NCBI RefSeq assembly: GCF_002358085.1
Contig: NZ_NTJD01000001.1
Span: 1 to 64,000 of the forward strand
Direction: 5' to 3'
DNA length: 64,000 bases
Source: Pseudothioclava arenosa
GTDB lineage: Bacteria; Pseudomonadota; Alphaproteobacteria; Rhodobacterales; Rhodobacteraceae
A program made the translations under genes and the position numbers. Under the pieces are notes generated by a model, which saw nothing but the letters and a program-made list of their open reading frames with translations, was not told the DNA's origin and made no database searches. Positions 34,083 through 43,667 of this stretch are shown one piece after another. The first letter of the stretch is position 1. Every line of letters starts with the position of its first letter.

Positions 34083-35633
34083 ATGACCCTTCCGATGCGT
34101 GTGCAATTCTCTGACGATCAGGCCGAGGCCTGGGATGCCGTGGCCGAGGCGCTGGAGGCGGCGGGCGTCGATATCGTCGAGGGCACGCTGTCGCCAGATG
34201 GGGGCGGCAACCGGGTCATGTCGGTGATCGGCAAGGCGGGCTCGGGCAAGACGCTGTTGCTGGCCGAGCTGTACAAGGCGCTCGACGAGGCGGGGGTCGA
34301 GGTGGTCTCGGGTGATTACGAGGGCCGTCGCCGCAAGGACCGGCGCACGCTGGCCATCCTGGCGCCTACGAACAAGGCGGCGAGCGTGTTGCGCAGCCGT
34401 GGCGTGCCCGCGACCACGATCCACCGCATTCTTTATACGCCGGTCTATGCCCCCGCCTATGAGGCGATTGCCGAATGGCTGGCCGGGCAGGGCACGCGCC
34501 CCACGATCGACGCGCTGCCGATCGACGGGCTGAGCGAGGAGGCGCTCGATCGCGCCAAGGCCTTCTACGAGCTGAACAAGTCGATCCCCGGCGCGCTGGC
34601 GGCGGCGGGGCTGCGCGGCTCCGATTTCATCCAGGGCTGGAAGCGGCGCGAAGACCCGCTCGATATCGGCTTTGTCGATGAGGCCTCGATGCTGGACGAG
34701 CGCCAGTTCGACGACCTGCGTGAGATTTTCCCGACGCTGGTGCTGTTTGGCGACCCCGCGCAGCTGGCGCCGGTGAACCAGTCGGGGCAGATGTGCTTTG
34801 AGCGTCTGCCCGAGCCCGCCAAGCATGTGCTGCACCGCATCCACCGCCAGACGCAGGACAACCCGATCCTCGATCTCGCCCATGCGCTGGCCGATGAGAG
34901 CCTTGATTTCTATGGTTTCGAGCGGATGGTGGCCGAGGCCGCCAAGCGCGATCCCCGCGTGGTCTGGGCCGAGCGGGTGGAAAGCGACCTGATGGCGCGC
35001 TCGCCGGTGCTGGTCTGGCGCAACGCGACGCGGATCCGGCTGATTCATGCGTTTCGCTCGGCCTTTGGCGCCCCCGCCGACCAGTTGCTGCCGGGCGAGC
35101 CGCTGATCTGCGACGGGATCGAGCTGCCGTTGAAGCACCGCAAGAAGCGCATCGACCTCGAGGCGCGCGGACTGATCAAGGGCGCGCAGGTGGTCTACCT
35201 CGGCCCTGGCAAGAAGCCTGGCTTTTCGCGCCTGCATGTGATGGGGGCGGAAGATCCGCGCCTCTCCGCCGCCTCGATCATCAAGATCGAGATCCCCGAT
35301 CAGGAAGAGCCCTTCATCCCCTACGCGGCGCGGATGGGGGCGGCGTTCCTGCATGGCGCGGCCGTCACGATTCACAAGGCGCAGGGCAGCCAGTGGGAAG
35401 ATGTGCAGGTCTTCGCCCCCGACATCTACGCGGCGTTTCGCGCGGGGCGGACCGAAGCTGGCATCCCTCTGTGGAAACGCCTGACCTATGTGGCGATCAC
35501 CCGGGCCGAGCACCGGCTGTTATGGGTGACGCGCAACCGGCTGGCGCGGCCCTCGGCGCCTTTGGGGATCGAGGATCTGCCGACGGGTACGGCAACCTTG
35601 CAATTGCGGGCGGAAACCGGGGAGGAGAGCTGA
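34083..35633 (+). CDS. RecD/UvrD-like superfamily 1 helicase
   Basis: A 516-residue P-loop ATPase. Walker A is GKAGSGKTLLLAEL (about residues 50-63), Walker B DIGFVDEASML, motif III LFGDPAQLAPVNQ, the UvrD_C_2 motif AVTIHKAQGSQWEDV, and motif VI VAITRAEHRLLWV. It therefore has the AAA_30 and UvrD_C_2 architecture of short RecD-like helicases. No nuclease domain or RecBC partners are seen. The function is likely DNA repair, substrate unknown. ATG 34083 is chosen over 34050, which adds no conserved residues. It overlaps the next gene (TGATG). Confidence 0.88.
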   Translation: MTLPMRVQFSDDQAEAWDAVAEALEAAGVDIVEGTLSPDGGGNRVMSVIGKAGSGKTLLLAELYKALDEAGVEVVSGDYEGRRRKDRRTLAILAPTNKAASVLRSRGVPATTIHRILYTPVYAPAYEAIAEWLAGQGTRPTIDALPIDGLSEEALDRAKAFYELNKSIPGALAAAGLRGSDFIQGWKRREDPLDIGFVDEASMLDERQFDDLREIFPTLVLFGDPAQLAPVNQSGQMCFERLPEPAKHVLHRIHRQTQDNPILDLAHALADESLDFYGFERMVAEAAKRDPRVVWAERVESDLMARSPVLVWRNATRIRLIHAFRSAFGAPADQLLPGEPLICDGIELPLKHRKKRIDLEARGLIKGAQVVYLGPGKKPGFSRLHVMGAEDPRLSAASIIKIEIPDQEEPFIPYAARMGAAFLHGAAVTIHKAQGSQWEDVQVFAPDIYAAFRAGRTEAGIPLWKRLTYVAITRAEHRLLWVTRNRLARPSAPLGIEDLPTGTATLQLRAETGEES

Positions 35634-36349
35634 TGGCTGTGATGGTGGTGACGGGCGCAAGCGCCGGGATCGGGCGCGCGGTGGCGGAACTGGCGCTGGC
35701 CGAGGGTTGGCAGGTGGCCTGCCTTGCGCGCAGCCTTGGGCCGCTTGAAGAGGTTGCGGCAAAGGGCGATGGCCTCGCGCTGGCCTGCGACGTGAGCGAT
35801 CCGGCCGCGGTCGAGGCAGGTTTTGCCGCCACGGTTGCGCATTTCGGGCGCATCGACGTGCTGTTCAACAATGCGGGCATGTTCCCGCCCGCGGCCCTGC
35901 CCGATGAGGTCGCGCTGGACGATTGGAACGCCTGCGTTGCGGTCAACCTGACCGGCATGTTCCTTTGCGCGCGCGCGGCCTTTGGGCAGATGCGGCGTCA
36001 GGACCCGCAGGGCGGGCGGATCATCAATAACGGCTCGATCTCGGGTCAGGTGCCGCGGCCGCGCTCGCTGGCCTATACCACCACGAAACACGCGATCAAC
36101 GGCATGACCAAGCAGCTCGCGCTGGACGGGCGCGGCTTTGGCATCGCGGCGGGGCAGATTGATGTGGGCAATGCCGCGACGGGGCTTTTGGCCGGGATCG
36201 ACGGTTCGGCGACCAAGGGGGCGGAGCCGGTGATGGAGGTGGCCAATGTGGCGCGCGCGGTCATGCATATGGCCAGCCTGCCGCCCGGCGCGAATGTGCT
36301 GCAGATGACGGTGATGGCGACCGAGATGCCCTTTGTCGGGCGGGGCTGA
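35633..36349 (+). CDS. short-chain dehydrogenase/reductase
   Basis: A 238-residue classical SDR. The cofactor motif is TGASAGIGRAV near the N terminus, NNAG occurs at about residue 79, and the catalytic Ser is in NNGSISGQ. The active-site YxxxK is present as YTTTKHA. Substrate unknown. It is translationally coupled to the helicase gene (stop and start overlap) although the functions look unrelated. Confidence 0.9.
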   Translation: MAVMVVTGASAGIGRAVAELALAEGWQVACLARSLGPLEEVAAKGDGLALACDVSDPAAVEAGFAATVAHFGRIDVLFNNAGMFPPAALPDEVALDDWNACVAVNLTGMFLCARAAFGQMRRQDPQGGRIINNGSISGQVPRPRSLAYTTTKHAINGMTKQLALDGRGFGIAAGQIDVGNAATGLLAGIDGSATKGAEPVMEVANVARAVMHMASLPPGANVLQMTVMATEMPFVGRG

Positions 36350-37114
36350 TCAGCTGCGGATCAACCGGAACACCGCCGCCGCCGCCCAGCCCGAAAACAC
36401 CGCCAGCGCCAGCGACAGGAGCGCGTAAAGCGGCGCGTAGTCCTGCGCCAGAACGTAGAGCCAGCGTTCAAGCCCGACCCGGCGCACATAGATCGCGGAT
36501 TGGTAGCGGTCGATGATATGGCTGTCGCGCACGAGGAAGATGCGGGTCTTGTAATCGCCCTCGATCAGGTTGGCGGGCAGCTCGAAATCGGCGCGGAACA
36601 GCGTATCTTCGACGATCCGCACGGCGCCTTCTTCTTCCTTATAAAGACCTTCTTCCTCGCGGATGCGCAGCAGGGCCTGGGTGAAGGGGCGCACGTCCGA
36701 CATCTGCACCGGGCCCGCGAAAGCGCGCACGGCGAGCGGGATCGAGATGCGCTGCTGCACGTCCTCGACCGGGTCGAGGATCAGGTGCATCGGTCCCGAA
36801 GAGGCGATCGCGTAGTAGCTGGGTGCGGCGCCGACAGTGAGGCTGTCGGTATTGACCCAGATCCCCATCTCGCGCGACTTGCGGCGGATTGTGACGGCGC
36901 TGGAGGGGCCCTCGAGGGTCACGATCACATGCAGCTCGCCCGTCTGGGCGGCGGGCGCGTTGCGCTTGACCGCGCCGTAGATCAGGATTTCCGAGCCGTC
37001 GAAGGACGCGGTGATGCCAATGCTGTCGCGGCTGAGCCCGGCGACGATTTCTTCGCCGCGCGCTGGCAGGGCGCAGGCCAGAAGCAGGGCGAAAAGCGTC
37101 AGGAGGCGGGTCAT
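36350..37114 (-). CDS. TIGR02186-family membrane protein
   Basis: A 254-residue protein with a signal peptide (LLTLFALLLACALPARG) and a C-terminal membrane helix (LYALLSLALAVFSGWAAAAVF). IVAGLSRDSIGITASFDGSEILIYGAVKR is the conserved N-terminal beta region of TIGR02186, an alphaproteobacterial family without known function. It overlaps the TauE/SafE gene upstream by 4 nt, a recurrent pairing suggesting a joint role in export of a sulfur compound. Confidence 0.85.
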   Translation of the reverse strand: MTRLLTLFALLLACALPARGEEIVAGLSRDSIGITASFDGSEILIYGAVKRNAPAAQTGELHVIVTLEGPSSAVTIRRKSREMGIWVNTDSLTVGAAPSYYAIASSGPMHLILDPVEDVQQRISIPLAVRAFAGPVQMSDVRPFTQALLRIREEEGLYKEEEGAVRIVEDTLFRADFELPANLIEGDYKTRIFLVRDSHIIDRYQSAIYVRRVGLERWLYVLAQDYAPLYALLSLALAVFSGWAAAAVFRLIRS

Positions 37115-38028
37115 CCGATGCCTCCCGGGAACAGGCTGAACAATTCGTCAGGGCGCAGGAGCAGCTCAAGCCCCAGCTTTACCGCGACCAGAATGACCAG
37201 CAGGGCCAAGAGGATGCGCAGCTGTTCGGCATTGAGCCGCGCACCCAGCCGCGAGCCGAATTGCGCGCCGATCACGCCGCCCACGATCAGCATCAGGGCC
37301 AGCATCACATCGACGGATTGGTTGGTGATCGCATGCATCGCGGTGGTGAAGGCCGACACGAAGAGGATCTGGAACAGCGAGGTGCCGATCACCACCTTGG
37401 TCGGCATGCCGAGCAGGTAGATCATCGCCGGCACCATGATGAAGCCGCCGCCCACGCCCATGATCGCCGCCAGTACCCCGACGATCAGCCCCACCAGCAG
37501 CGGCGGGATCACCGAGATATACAGCCCCGAGGCGCGGAACTTCATCTTGAGCGGCAGGTTATGCAGCCAGAGATGCTGATGGCGCTTGCGCCGTGCGCCG
37601 CCCTTTTTCGTGCGCCGCATCGTGCGCAGCGCCTCCTGGAACATCAAAAGCCCGATCGCGCCGAGGAACACGACATAGCAAAGCTGCACGACAAGGTCGA
37701 TCTGCCCGAGCGCGGTCAGCAGGTTGAACACCCAGATCCCAAGTGCCGAGCCGCCGACACCGCCGACCAGCAGAACGATCCCCATCGGCACGTCGACCGC
37801 TTTGCGCTTGAACTGCGCCAGAACCCCGGAAACCGATGAGGCAACGACCTGATTTGCCCCGGTCGCCACCGCGACCGCGGGCGGGATGCCGATGAAGAAC
37901 AGAAGCGGTGTGATCAGGAACCCGCCGCCCACGCCAAAGAGGCCGGACAAGAGGCCCACCAGCCCGCCCAGCCCCAGCAGGAGGAAAAGATTGACCGAAA
38001 CTTCGGCGATCGGGAGGTAGATCTGCAT
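37111..38028 (-). CDS. TSUP (TauE/SafE) family permease
   Basis: A 305-residue permease with about eight helices in two repeats. GLLSGLFGVGGGFLITPLL begins the first and GVLAAIMGVGGGFIMVPAM the second, the diagnostic duplicated G-GGGF motifs. Known members export sulfite or sulfoacetate, or move other organosulfonates. A positively charged loop (RRTKKGGARRKRHQ) lies between the repeats. GTG 38043 is an alternative start five codons upstream. It is co-transcribed with the TIGR02186 gene. Confidence 0.9.
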   Translation of the reverse strand: MQIYLPIAEVSVNLFLLLGLGGLVGLLSGLFGVGGGFLITPLLFFIGIPPAVAVATGANQVVASSVSGVLAQFKRKAVDVPMGIVLLVGGVGGSALGIWVFNLLTALGQIDLVVQLCYVVFLGAIGLLMFQEALRTMRRTKKGGARRKRHQHLWLHNLPLKMKFRASGLYISVIPPLLVGLIVGVLAAIMGVGGGFIMVPAMIYLLGMPTKVVIGTSLFQILFVSAFTTAMHAITNQSVDVMLALMLIVGGVIGAQFGSRLGARLNAEQLRILLALLVILVAVKLGLELLLRPDELFSLFPGGIG

Positions 38029-38098
38029 GGTGGTTCGCGTCACATGGGCTTTCAGTCTTGCAGCCCGACTGACGCGAAGTCAAATCCAAGCCGGCGTT

Positions 38099-38902
38099 TC
38101 AGCGGAAATCTTGCAGATATCGTCGCAAGATACGCTCAAGCCGTGCGGCGCCCAGCGGCGCCATCGCCTTGGTCTGCTCGTGGCTGATCTGCTCGTCGGC
38201 CAGCCCTGCGCCCATATTGGTGATGACCGAAACCGCCGCCACCCGCAGCCCCAGAAACCGCGCGAGGATCACCTCGGGCACGGTCGACATGCCGACGGCA
38301 TCGGCGCCAAGGATGCGGGCCGCGCGAATCTCGGCCGGGGTCTCGAAGGAAGGCCCCGAGAACCAGCAATAGACACCCTCGGGCAGGGGCTCGTTCACCG
38401 CCTCGGCCGCAGTGCGAAGCCCCGCGCGCATCTCGGCGTCATGGGCCTCGGTCAGTGGCACGAAACGCGCGTCCGAAGGCTCGCCAATCAGCGGGTTGGT
38501 GCCGGCAAAAGCGATGTGGTCATTCAGCAGCATCAGCCCGCCCGGCGGAATATCGGGGCGCAGCGAGCCCGCCGCATTGGTCAGCAACAGCTGCCCGCAG
38601 CCCAGTTCGCGCAGGATTTCCAGCGGCAGGCGCATCTCGGCGGGGTTGCCGTGTTCATAGTAATGCACCCGCCCGCCGAACACCGCGACGCGCACGCCTT
38701 CCAGATCGCCGATCACCAGCTTGGGGTTGTGCCCCGAAACGCCCGCATGCGGGAAGCCGGGCAGATCGGAATAGGGGATGGCGACGCCCTCGACCTCTTC
38801 GGCCAGATGGCCCAGACCCGAGCCCAGAACCAGCCCGATCGCGGGCGGTTCGGCGCCTGCGCGGGCGCGGATCAGATCGGCAAGCTCAGCGCTCTTTGAC
38901 AT
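38099..38902 (-). CDS. punA: purine nucleoside phosphorylase
   Basis: A 267-residue trimeric-type PNP that phosphorolyses inosine and guanosine. IGLVLGSGLGHLAEEV binds phosphate; LLTNAAGSLRPDIPPG, SGPSFETPAEIR and VGMSTVPEVILAR are family signatures. The asparagine of SVITNMGAGL is the purine-specificity residue. GGAGGACAGCCCT precedes ATG 38902. It overlaps the upstream transporter permease by 17 nt, so it belongs to the nucleoside uptake operon. Confidence 0.95.
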   Translation of the reverse strand: MSKSAELADLIRARAGAEPPAIGLVLGSGLGHLAEEVEGVAIPYSDLPGFPHAGVSGHNPKLVIGDLEGVRVAVFGGRVHYYEHGNPAEMRLPLEILRELGCGQLLLTNAAGSLRPDIPPGGLMLLNDHIAFAGTNPLIGEPSDARFVPLTEAHDAEMRAGLRTAAEAVNEPLPEGVYCWFSGPSFETPAEIRAARILGADAVGMSTVPEVILARFLGLRVAAVSVITNMGAGLADEQISHEQTKAMAPLGAARLERILRRYLQDFR

Positions 38903-39854
38903 AGGGCTGTCCTCCGGCGCGGGGCGGGATCGCCTTGCCGACAAAGCCGGCCAGCACGATCACCGTCAGGATATAGGGCAGGGCATCGAGGAACGACACC
39001 GGAATGGCCAGCCCGAAGGTGCCCTCGATCACGTCGGGGCGCAGCGCCAGCGCCTGCAGAAAGCCGAACAGGAGCGTCGCCCAAAGCGCATACCAAGGCC
39101 GCCATTTCGCAAAGATCAGCGCGGCGAGCGCGATATAGCCGCGCCCGGCGGTCATCTCGCGGCCAAACCCGGCCTGCAGCCCGGTTGCCATGTAGGCGCC
39201 CGCCAATCCGCAGAGGATGCCGGTGATGATGACGGCGGAATAGCGTAGCCGCACCACCGAGATCCCGGCGGTATCGACTGATTCCGGGTTCTCGCCCACC
39301 GCGCGCAGCCGCAGCCCGAAGCGCGTGCGATACAAGAGCCACCACGTCGTCGGCACCGCCAGCAGCGCCACGTAAACCAGCGCGGAATGGCCCGAGAGCA
39401 CCTCGGCATAGAAGGGCCCGAGGATCGGCACATCGGCCAGCGCCTCGGCAAAGGGCAGCTCGATCGGGGTAAACCGCGCACCTCCCGACAAGGGCGGTGT
39501 GCGCCCGCCCTGATGGAACAGCGCCTGCGCGATCAGCACCGTCATCCCCGAGGCGAGGAAGTTCAGCGCGACGCCCGAGATCAGCTGATTGCCGCGGAAG
39601 GTGATCGAGGCGACGCCGTGGATCAGCGAGAACAGGATCGCAGCGCCGATGCCTGCGAACATCCCCAGCCAGACCGAGCCGGTCAGATAGGCCGCAGCCC
39701 CCGACGCCATGCCCGCCATCAGCATCTTGCCCTCAAGCCCGATGTCGAAGATCCCCGAGCGTTCGGAAAACAGTCCGGCGAGACAGGCCAGCAGCAAGGG
39801 CGTCGCCAGCCGCAGCGCCGAGTCGGAAACCTGAATAAGCGTTGCGTAATCCAT
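38886..39854 (-). CDS. nucleoside ABC transporter permease (NupQ/BMP type)
   Basis: A 322-residue permease with eight to ten helices. GIFDIGLEGKMLMAG and GNQLISGVALNFLASG are typical of BPD_transp_2 permeases paired with BMP binding proteins. RAVGENPESVDTAGISV is the cytoplasmic coupling loop. It overlaps the partner permease by one base. Guanosine/purine nucleoside transport is inferred from the adjoining phosphorylase. Confidence 0.92.
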   Translation of the reverse strand: MDYATLIQVSDSALRLATPLLLACLAGLFSERSGIFDIGLEGKMLMAGMASGAAAYLTGSVWLGMFAGIGAAILFSLIHGVASITFRGNQLISGVALNFLASGMTVLIAQALFHQGGRTPPLSGGARFTPIELPFAEALADVPILGPFYAEVLSGHSALVYVALLAVPTTWWLLYRTRFGLRLRAVGENPESVDTAGISVVRLRYSAVIITGILCGLAGAYMATGLQAGFGREMTAGRGYIALAALIFAKWRPWYALWATLLFGFLQALALRPDVIEGTFGLAIPVSFLDALPYILTVIVLAGFVGKAIPPRAGGQPYVKER

Positions 39855-40939
39855 CAGGCGGCCCTCCGGCTGCGGAAGAAGGGCACCAGCATCATCCGCA
39901 CCATGTTATCGAGCGCGCCGGTGAACAGGATCACGAGGCCCTGCAACAACAGCCGCAACTCGATCGGGATTGAGGTCCAGAGCCCCATCTCGGCGCCGCC
40001 CTGATAGAGGAAGCCAAAGAGGAACGCGGCGAGAAACACGCCCAGCGGGTGGTTGCGCCCCATCAGCGCCACCGCGATCCCGATGAAGCCCGCCCCCTCG
40101 GCCGAGTTCTGCAAAAGCCGCTCGGCCTCGCCCATAACGTTGTTGATTGCCATCAGCCCGGCCAGCGCGCCCGAGATCAGCATCGCCACCATGATCACCT
40201 TGACCGGCGAGATGCCCGCGTAAACCGCCGCGCGCTCGGACTTGCCGAAGGCGCGGATCTCATAGCCAAGCCGCGTGCGCCACAACAGCACCCAGACCGC
40301 GAAACAGGCCGCAACCGCAATCAGGAAGGTGACATTCGCGGGCACGGGCGCGTCAAAGATCAGGTTCAGGCCGGGGATGTCGTGGAAGGTCGGCAGCGCC
40401 GCGCCTTTCGGGAACCGCGCCGTGGCCGGGTCCATCTGGCCGGCGGGGCGCAATACCTCGACCAGTAGATATACGATCAGCGCCGAGGCAATGTAGTTGA
40501 ACATGATCGTGGTAATCACGATATGGCTGCCGCGTTTCGCCTGCAGATAGGCCGGAATTGCAGCCCATGCCGCGCCGAACAGCGCCGCCCCCACCATCGC
40601 GGCGGGCAGCGCCAGCGTCCAATGCGGCCAGGGCAGCGCGAGGCAGACCAGCGCCACGCCGAGGCCCCCGATCTGCGCCTGCCCTTCGCCGCCGATGTTA
40701 AACTGGCTGGCATGGTAGGCAACCGTCACCGCTAGCCCGGTGAAGATGAAGGAGGTGGTGTAGTAGAGCGTATAGCCCCAGCCATAGGGCGAGCCGAGCG
40801 CCCCTTGCACCATCACGCGCACGGCCTCCCACGGGTCTTGCCCGATTGCGAGGATCACCAGCACCGAAATCACCGCCGCCAGCAGAAGCGAGATCAGCGG
40901 AACCAGAACGAGGTCGGCCCAAGCCGGAAGTTTATCCAT
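39854..40939 (-). CDS. nucleoside ABC transporter permease (NupP/BMP type)
   Basis: A 361-residue inner-membrane permease. FNIGGEGQAQIGGLGVAL is the family hallmark; EIRAFGKSERAAVYAGISP is the coupling helix, and GFIGIAVALMGRNHPLGV lies in the last third. It pairs with the smaller permease downstream, and its ATG overlaps the ATPase stop by one base. Confidence 0.93.
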   Translation of the reverse strand: MDKLPAWADLVLVPLISLLLAAVISVLVILAIGQDPWEAVRVMVQGALGSPYGWGYTLYYTTSFIFTGLAVTVAYHASQFNIGGEGQAQIGGLGVALVCLALPWPHWTLALPAAMVGAALFGAAWAAIPAYLQAKRGSHIVITTIMFNYIASALIVYLLVEVLRPAGQMDPATARFPKGAALPTFHDIPGLNLIFDAPVPANVTFLIAVAACFAVWVLLWRTRLGYEIRAFGKSERAAVYAGISPVKVIMVAMLISGALAGLMAINNVMGEAERLLQNSAEGAGFIGIAVALMGRNHPLGVFLAAFLFGFLYQGGAEMGLWTSIPIELRLLLQGLVILFTGALDNMVRMMLVPFFRSRRAA

Positions 40940-42528
40940 CAGCTCGCCCCTCCGGTCTCGGTCACGCCCGCCATCAACAGGCCCAGCTCGCGCTCGTTGG
41001 TCTCGGCGGGCAGACGCTCGCCCATGATCTGGCCGTCGAACATCACCGCGATACGGTCCGAGAGCGACATGATCTCGTCCAGCTCGACCGAGACCAGCAG
41101 CACCGCCTTGCCCGCGTCGCGCAGCTCGACGATGCGACGGTGGATAAACTCGATCGCGCCGATATCGACGCCGCGTGTGGGCTGGCCGACCAAGAGCAGG
41201 TCAGGGTTGCGCTCGATCTCGCGGGCCAGCACGATTTTCTGCTGGTTGCCGCCCGAAAACGACTTGGCTGGCAGGGACGGAATCGGCGGGCGCACGTCGA
41301 AATGCTCCATCGCCGCTTCGGTCTTTTCGATGATGCCCGCGTTATCCATGATCGCGGCGTTCTTCTGATATTCGGGCGCGTTGTGATAGCCGAAGACCAT
41401 GTTCTCCCACGCGCTGAAATCGAGGATCAGCCCGTAGTGATGCCGGTCCTCGGGCACATGGGCGATGCCGCGCGCGCGCCGCGACTGGCCATCGGAATGC
41501 TTGCCGGTCAGGTCGATCTCCTGCCCGTTGACCTTGATCGTGCCGGTGGCGCGCGCATAGCCGCCCAGAACCTCCAGCAGCTCGGACTGGCCGTTGCCCG
41601 CCACCCCCGCGATGCCCAGAATTTCGCCCGCGCGGATCGTGAGGTTGATGCCCTTGAGCCGCTCGACCTTATCGGCATCGGTGACGCGGAGCCCTTCGAT
41701 TTCCAGCACCGTCTCGCCGGGGTTGGCGGGGCCTTTGGGCACATGCAGAAGCACCTTGCGCCCGACCATCAGCTCGGCCAGTTCCTCGGGCGAGGTCTCG
41801 GCGGTCTTGACCGTGGCCGTCATCTCGCCCCGGCGCATCACGCTGACCGTATCGGTGATTTCCATGATCTCGCGCAGCTTGTGGGTGATCAGGATGATGG
41901 TTTTGCCCTGCGCGCGCAGGTTGTCGAGGATGCGAAACAGGTGGTCGGCCTCGGCCGGGGTCAGCACGCCGGTGGGCTCGTCGAGAATGAGGATATTGGC
42001 CTGCCGATAGAGCGCCTTGAGGATCTCGACACGCTGCTGGTGGCCGACCGAGAGCTCTTCGATCACCGCGTCCGGGTCGACTTCGAGCCCGTATTCCTCG
42101 GCCAGACGTTTCAGCTCGCGCCGCGCCTTCGACAGCGAGGGGCGCAAGAGCGCGCCGTCCTCGACGCCGAGGATGATATTTTCTAGCACCGTGAAATTCT
42201 GCACCAGCTTGAAATGCTGGAACACCATGCCGATGCCGGCGCGGATCGCGGCCTGGCTGTCGGGGATGGTGGTGGGGGTTCCGTCGATCAGGATCTCGCC
42301 CTTGTCGGCCTTGTAGAACCCGTAAAGGATCGACATCAGTGTCGATTTGCCCGCGCCGTTTTCACCGATGATGCCGTGGATCGTGTCCGGCATCACCCGT
42401 ATCGAGATATCCTTGTTCGCCTGAACCGGGCCGAACGCCTTGGAAATCCCGCGCAATTCGATTGCCGGGGGCGGGGCGGAGGGCGCAGCGGTATCCCGCT
42501 GCGCCCCCTGTGTATTTGCGGACGGCAT
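40939..42528 (-). CDS. nucleoside ABC transporter ATPase (two-domain, NupO/RbsA type)
   Basis: A 529-residue fusion of two ATPase domains. In domain 1, Walker A is GENGAGKSTLM and LSVGHQQRVEILKAL is the signature; Walker B is ILILDEPTGVLTP. In domain 2, Walker A is degenerate (GVAGNGQSELLEVL, no lysine) while FSGGNQQKIVLAREIE and LLLVGQPTRGVDIGA remain. Such asymmetry is typical of RbsA/NupO-type importers, where one site does the work. It overlaps the binding-protein gene at TAATG. Confidence 0.95.
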   Translation of the reverse strand: MPSANTQGAQRDTAAPSAPPPAIELRGISKAFGPVQANKDISIRVMPDTIHGIIGENGAGKSTLMSILYGFYKADKGEILIDGTPTTIPDSQAAIRAGIGMVFQHFKLVQNFTVLENIILGVEDGALLRPSLSKARRELKRLAEEYGLEVDPDAVIEELSVGHQQRVEILKALYRQANILILDEPTGVLTPAEADHLFRILDNLRAQGKTIILITHKLREIMEITDTVSVMRRGEMTATVKTAETSPEELAELMVGRKVLLHVPKGPANPGETVLEIEGLRVTDADKVERLKGINLTIRAGEILGIAGVAGNGQSELLEVLGGYARATGTIKVNGQEIDLTGKHSDGQSRRARGIAHVPEDRHHYGLILDFSAWENMVFGYHNAPEYQKNAAIMDNAGIIEKTEAAMEHFDVRPPIPSLPAKSFSGGNQQKIVLAREIERNPDLLLVGQPTRGVDIGAIEFIHRRIVELRDAGKAVLLVSVELDEIMSLSDRIAVMFDGQIMGERLPAETNERELGLLMAGVTETGGAS

Positions 42529-43517
42529 TACTCGACCGGGCAGGTGTTATCCGCCATGTAGTCGTGGACGCTGATCTCGCCCGCCTTGATCTTCTCCGCG
42601 GCGGCATCCACGGCGGCCTTCATCTCATCCGAGACAAGCGCTGCGTTGTTGTCGTCCAGCGCATAGCCCACACCATCGACCTTGAGATCCATCACATGGA
42701 TGCCCGGCTCGATCGCCTCGCCCGCCTTGAAGGCGTCATAGACGGCGTTGTCCACGCGCTTGAGCATCGAGGTCAGCACCTTGCCCGGATGCAGGTGGTT
42801 CTGGTTGCTGTCCACGCCGATCGACAGGATGCCCTCATCGGCGGCGGTTTGCAGAACGCCGATGCCGGTGCCGCCCGCGGCGGCATAGATCACGTCGGCG
42901 CCCTGGCTGATCTGCGCCTTGGTCAGTTCCGAGCCCTTCACCGGGTCGTTCCAGGCGCTCGGCGTGGTGCCGGTCATGTTCTGGATCACCTTCGCATCGG
43001 GGTTCACGGCCTTGACGCCCTGCACATAGCCGCAGGCGAATTTGCGGATCAGCGGGATGTCCATGCCGCCGATGAAGCCCACGGTGCCGGTCTTCGAGGC
43101 CTGCGCCGCCATCATGCCGACGAGGTAGGAGCCCTGCTCCTCGGTGAACACGACCGAGCGCACGTTGGGCTGATCGACGACCATGTCGATGATCGCGAAT
43201 TTGGTTTCGGGATAGTCCGGCGCGACGGTGTTGAGCACGTCGCCAAAGGCGAAGCCAGTCATCACGATCGGGTTGGCGCCCGACTGGGCCAGACGGCGCA
43301 GCGCCTGTTCACGCTGGGCTTCGGATTGCATTTCCAGTTCCTTGTAGGAACCGCCGGTTTCGTCGGCCCAACGCTGCGCGCCGGTATAGGCGGCTTCGTT
43401 GAAGCTCTTGTCGAATTTGCCGCCGAGATCGAAGATCAGCGCCGGTTCCGCCAGCGCGGCACCCGCGCAAAGGGCCAGCGAAGCCGCGGCACCGAGGAAG
43501 GATTTCATAAGGGTCAT
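42528..43517 (-). CDS. BMP-family nucleoside-binding protein
   Basis: A 329-residue periplasmic binding protein of the BMP/Med family. Signal peptide MKSFLGAAASLALCAGAALA gives mature EPALIFDLGGKFDKSFNEAAYTGAQ; GMMAAQASKTGTVGFIGGMDIPLI is diagnostic. Members bind purine nucleosides, which fits the linked phosphorylase. GGGAGTGACC precedes ATG 43517. It is first in the five-gene operon, and a TGACC-N4-GGTCA palindrome lies upstream. Confidence 0.93.
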   Translation of the reverse strand: MTLMKSFLGAAASLALCAGAALAEPALIFDLGGKFDKSFNEAAYTGAQRWADETGGSYKELEMQSEAQREQALRRLAQSGANPIVMTGFAFGDVLNTVAPDYPETKFAIIDMVVDQPNVRSVVFTEEQGSYLVGMMAAQASKTGTVGFIGGMDIPLIRKFACGYVQGVKAVNPDAKVIQNMTGTTPSAWNDPVKGSELTKAQISQGADVIYAAAGGTGIGVLQTAADEGILSIGVDSNQNHLHPGKVLTSMLKRVDNAVYDAFKAGEAIEPGIHVMDLKVDGVGYALDDNNAALVSDEMKAAVDAAAEKIKAGEISVHDYMADNTCPVE

Positions 43518-43653
43518 TGGTCACTCCCGGTCATTGGATGGCGCTCCGGTTCGGGCGCCTTGTTGGCGGGCGAGGGGGCCCGCGGACCGAGAGAATTTGG
43601 GCAGAGGAGCCTAGGGTGGTCAAGCGCGATTTCACGCCAGCGGCGCAGTTTTT

Positions 43654-43667
43654 TGACCTAATGGTCA
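43654..43667. promoter_or_regulatory. TGACC-N4-GGTCA palindrome upstream of nucleoside operon
   Basis: TTTTTTGACC-TAAT-GGTCAGG; the 5-bp arms are perfect inverted copies. It lies 137 bp upstream of the BMP gene and overlaps the rimI stop codon. A GntR-type operator is plausible. It could instead act on a distal gene. Confidence 0.4.

Noticed and set aside
32121-35513. A 1130-codon open frame on the minus strand opposite ecm and the helicase gene
   Set aside because: Same reason: low-complexity RHQ-rich translation, no ribosome binding site, antisense to two recognised enzymes.
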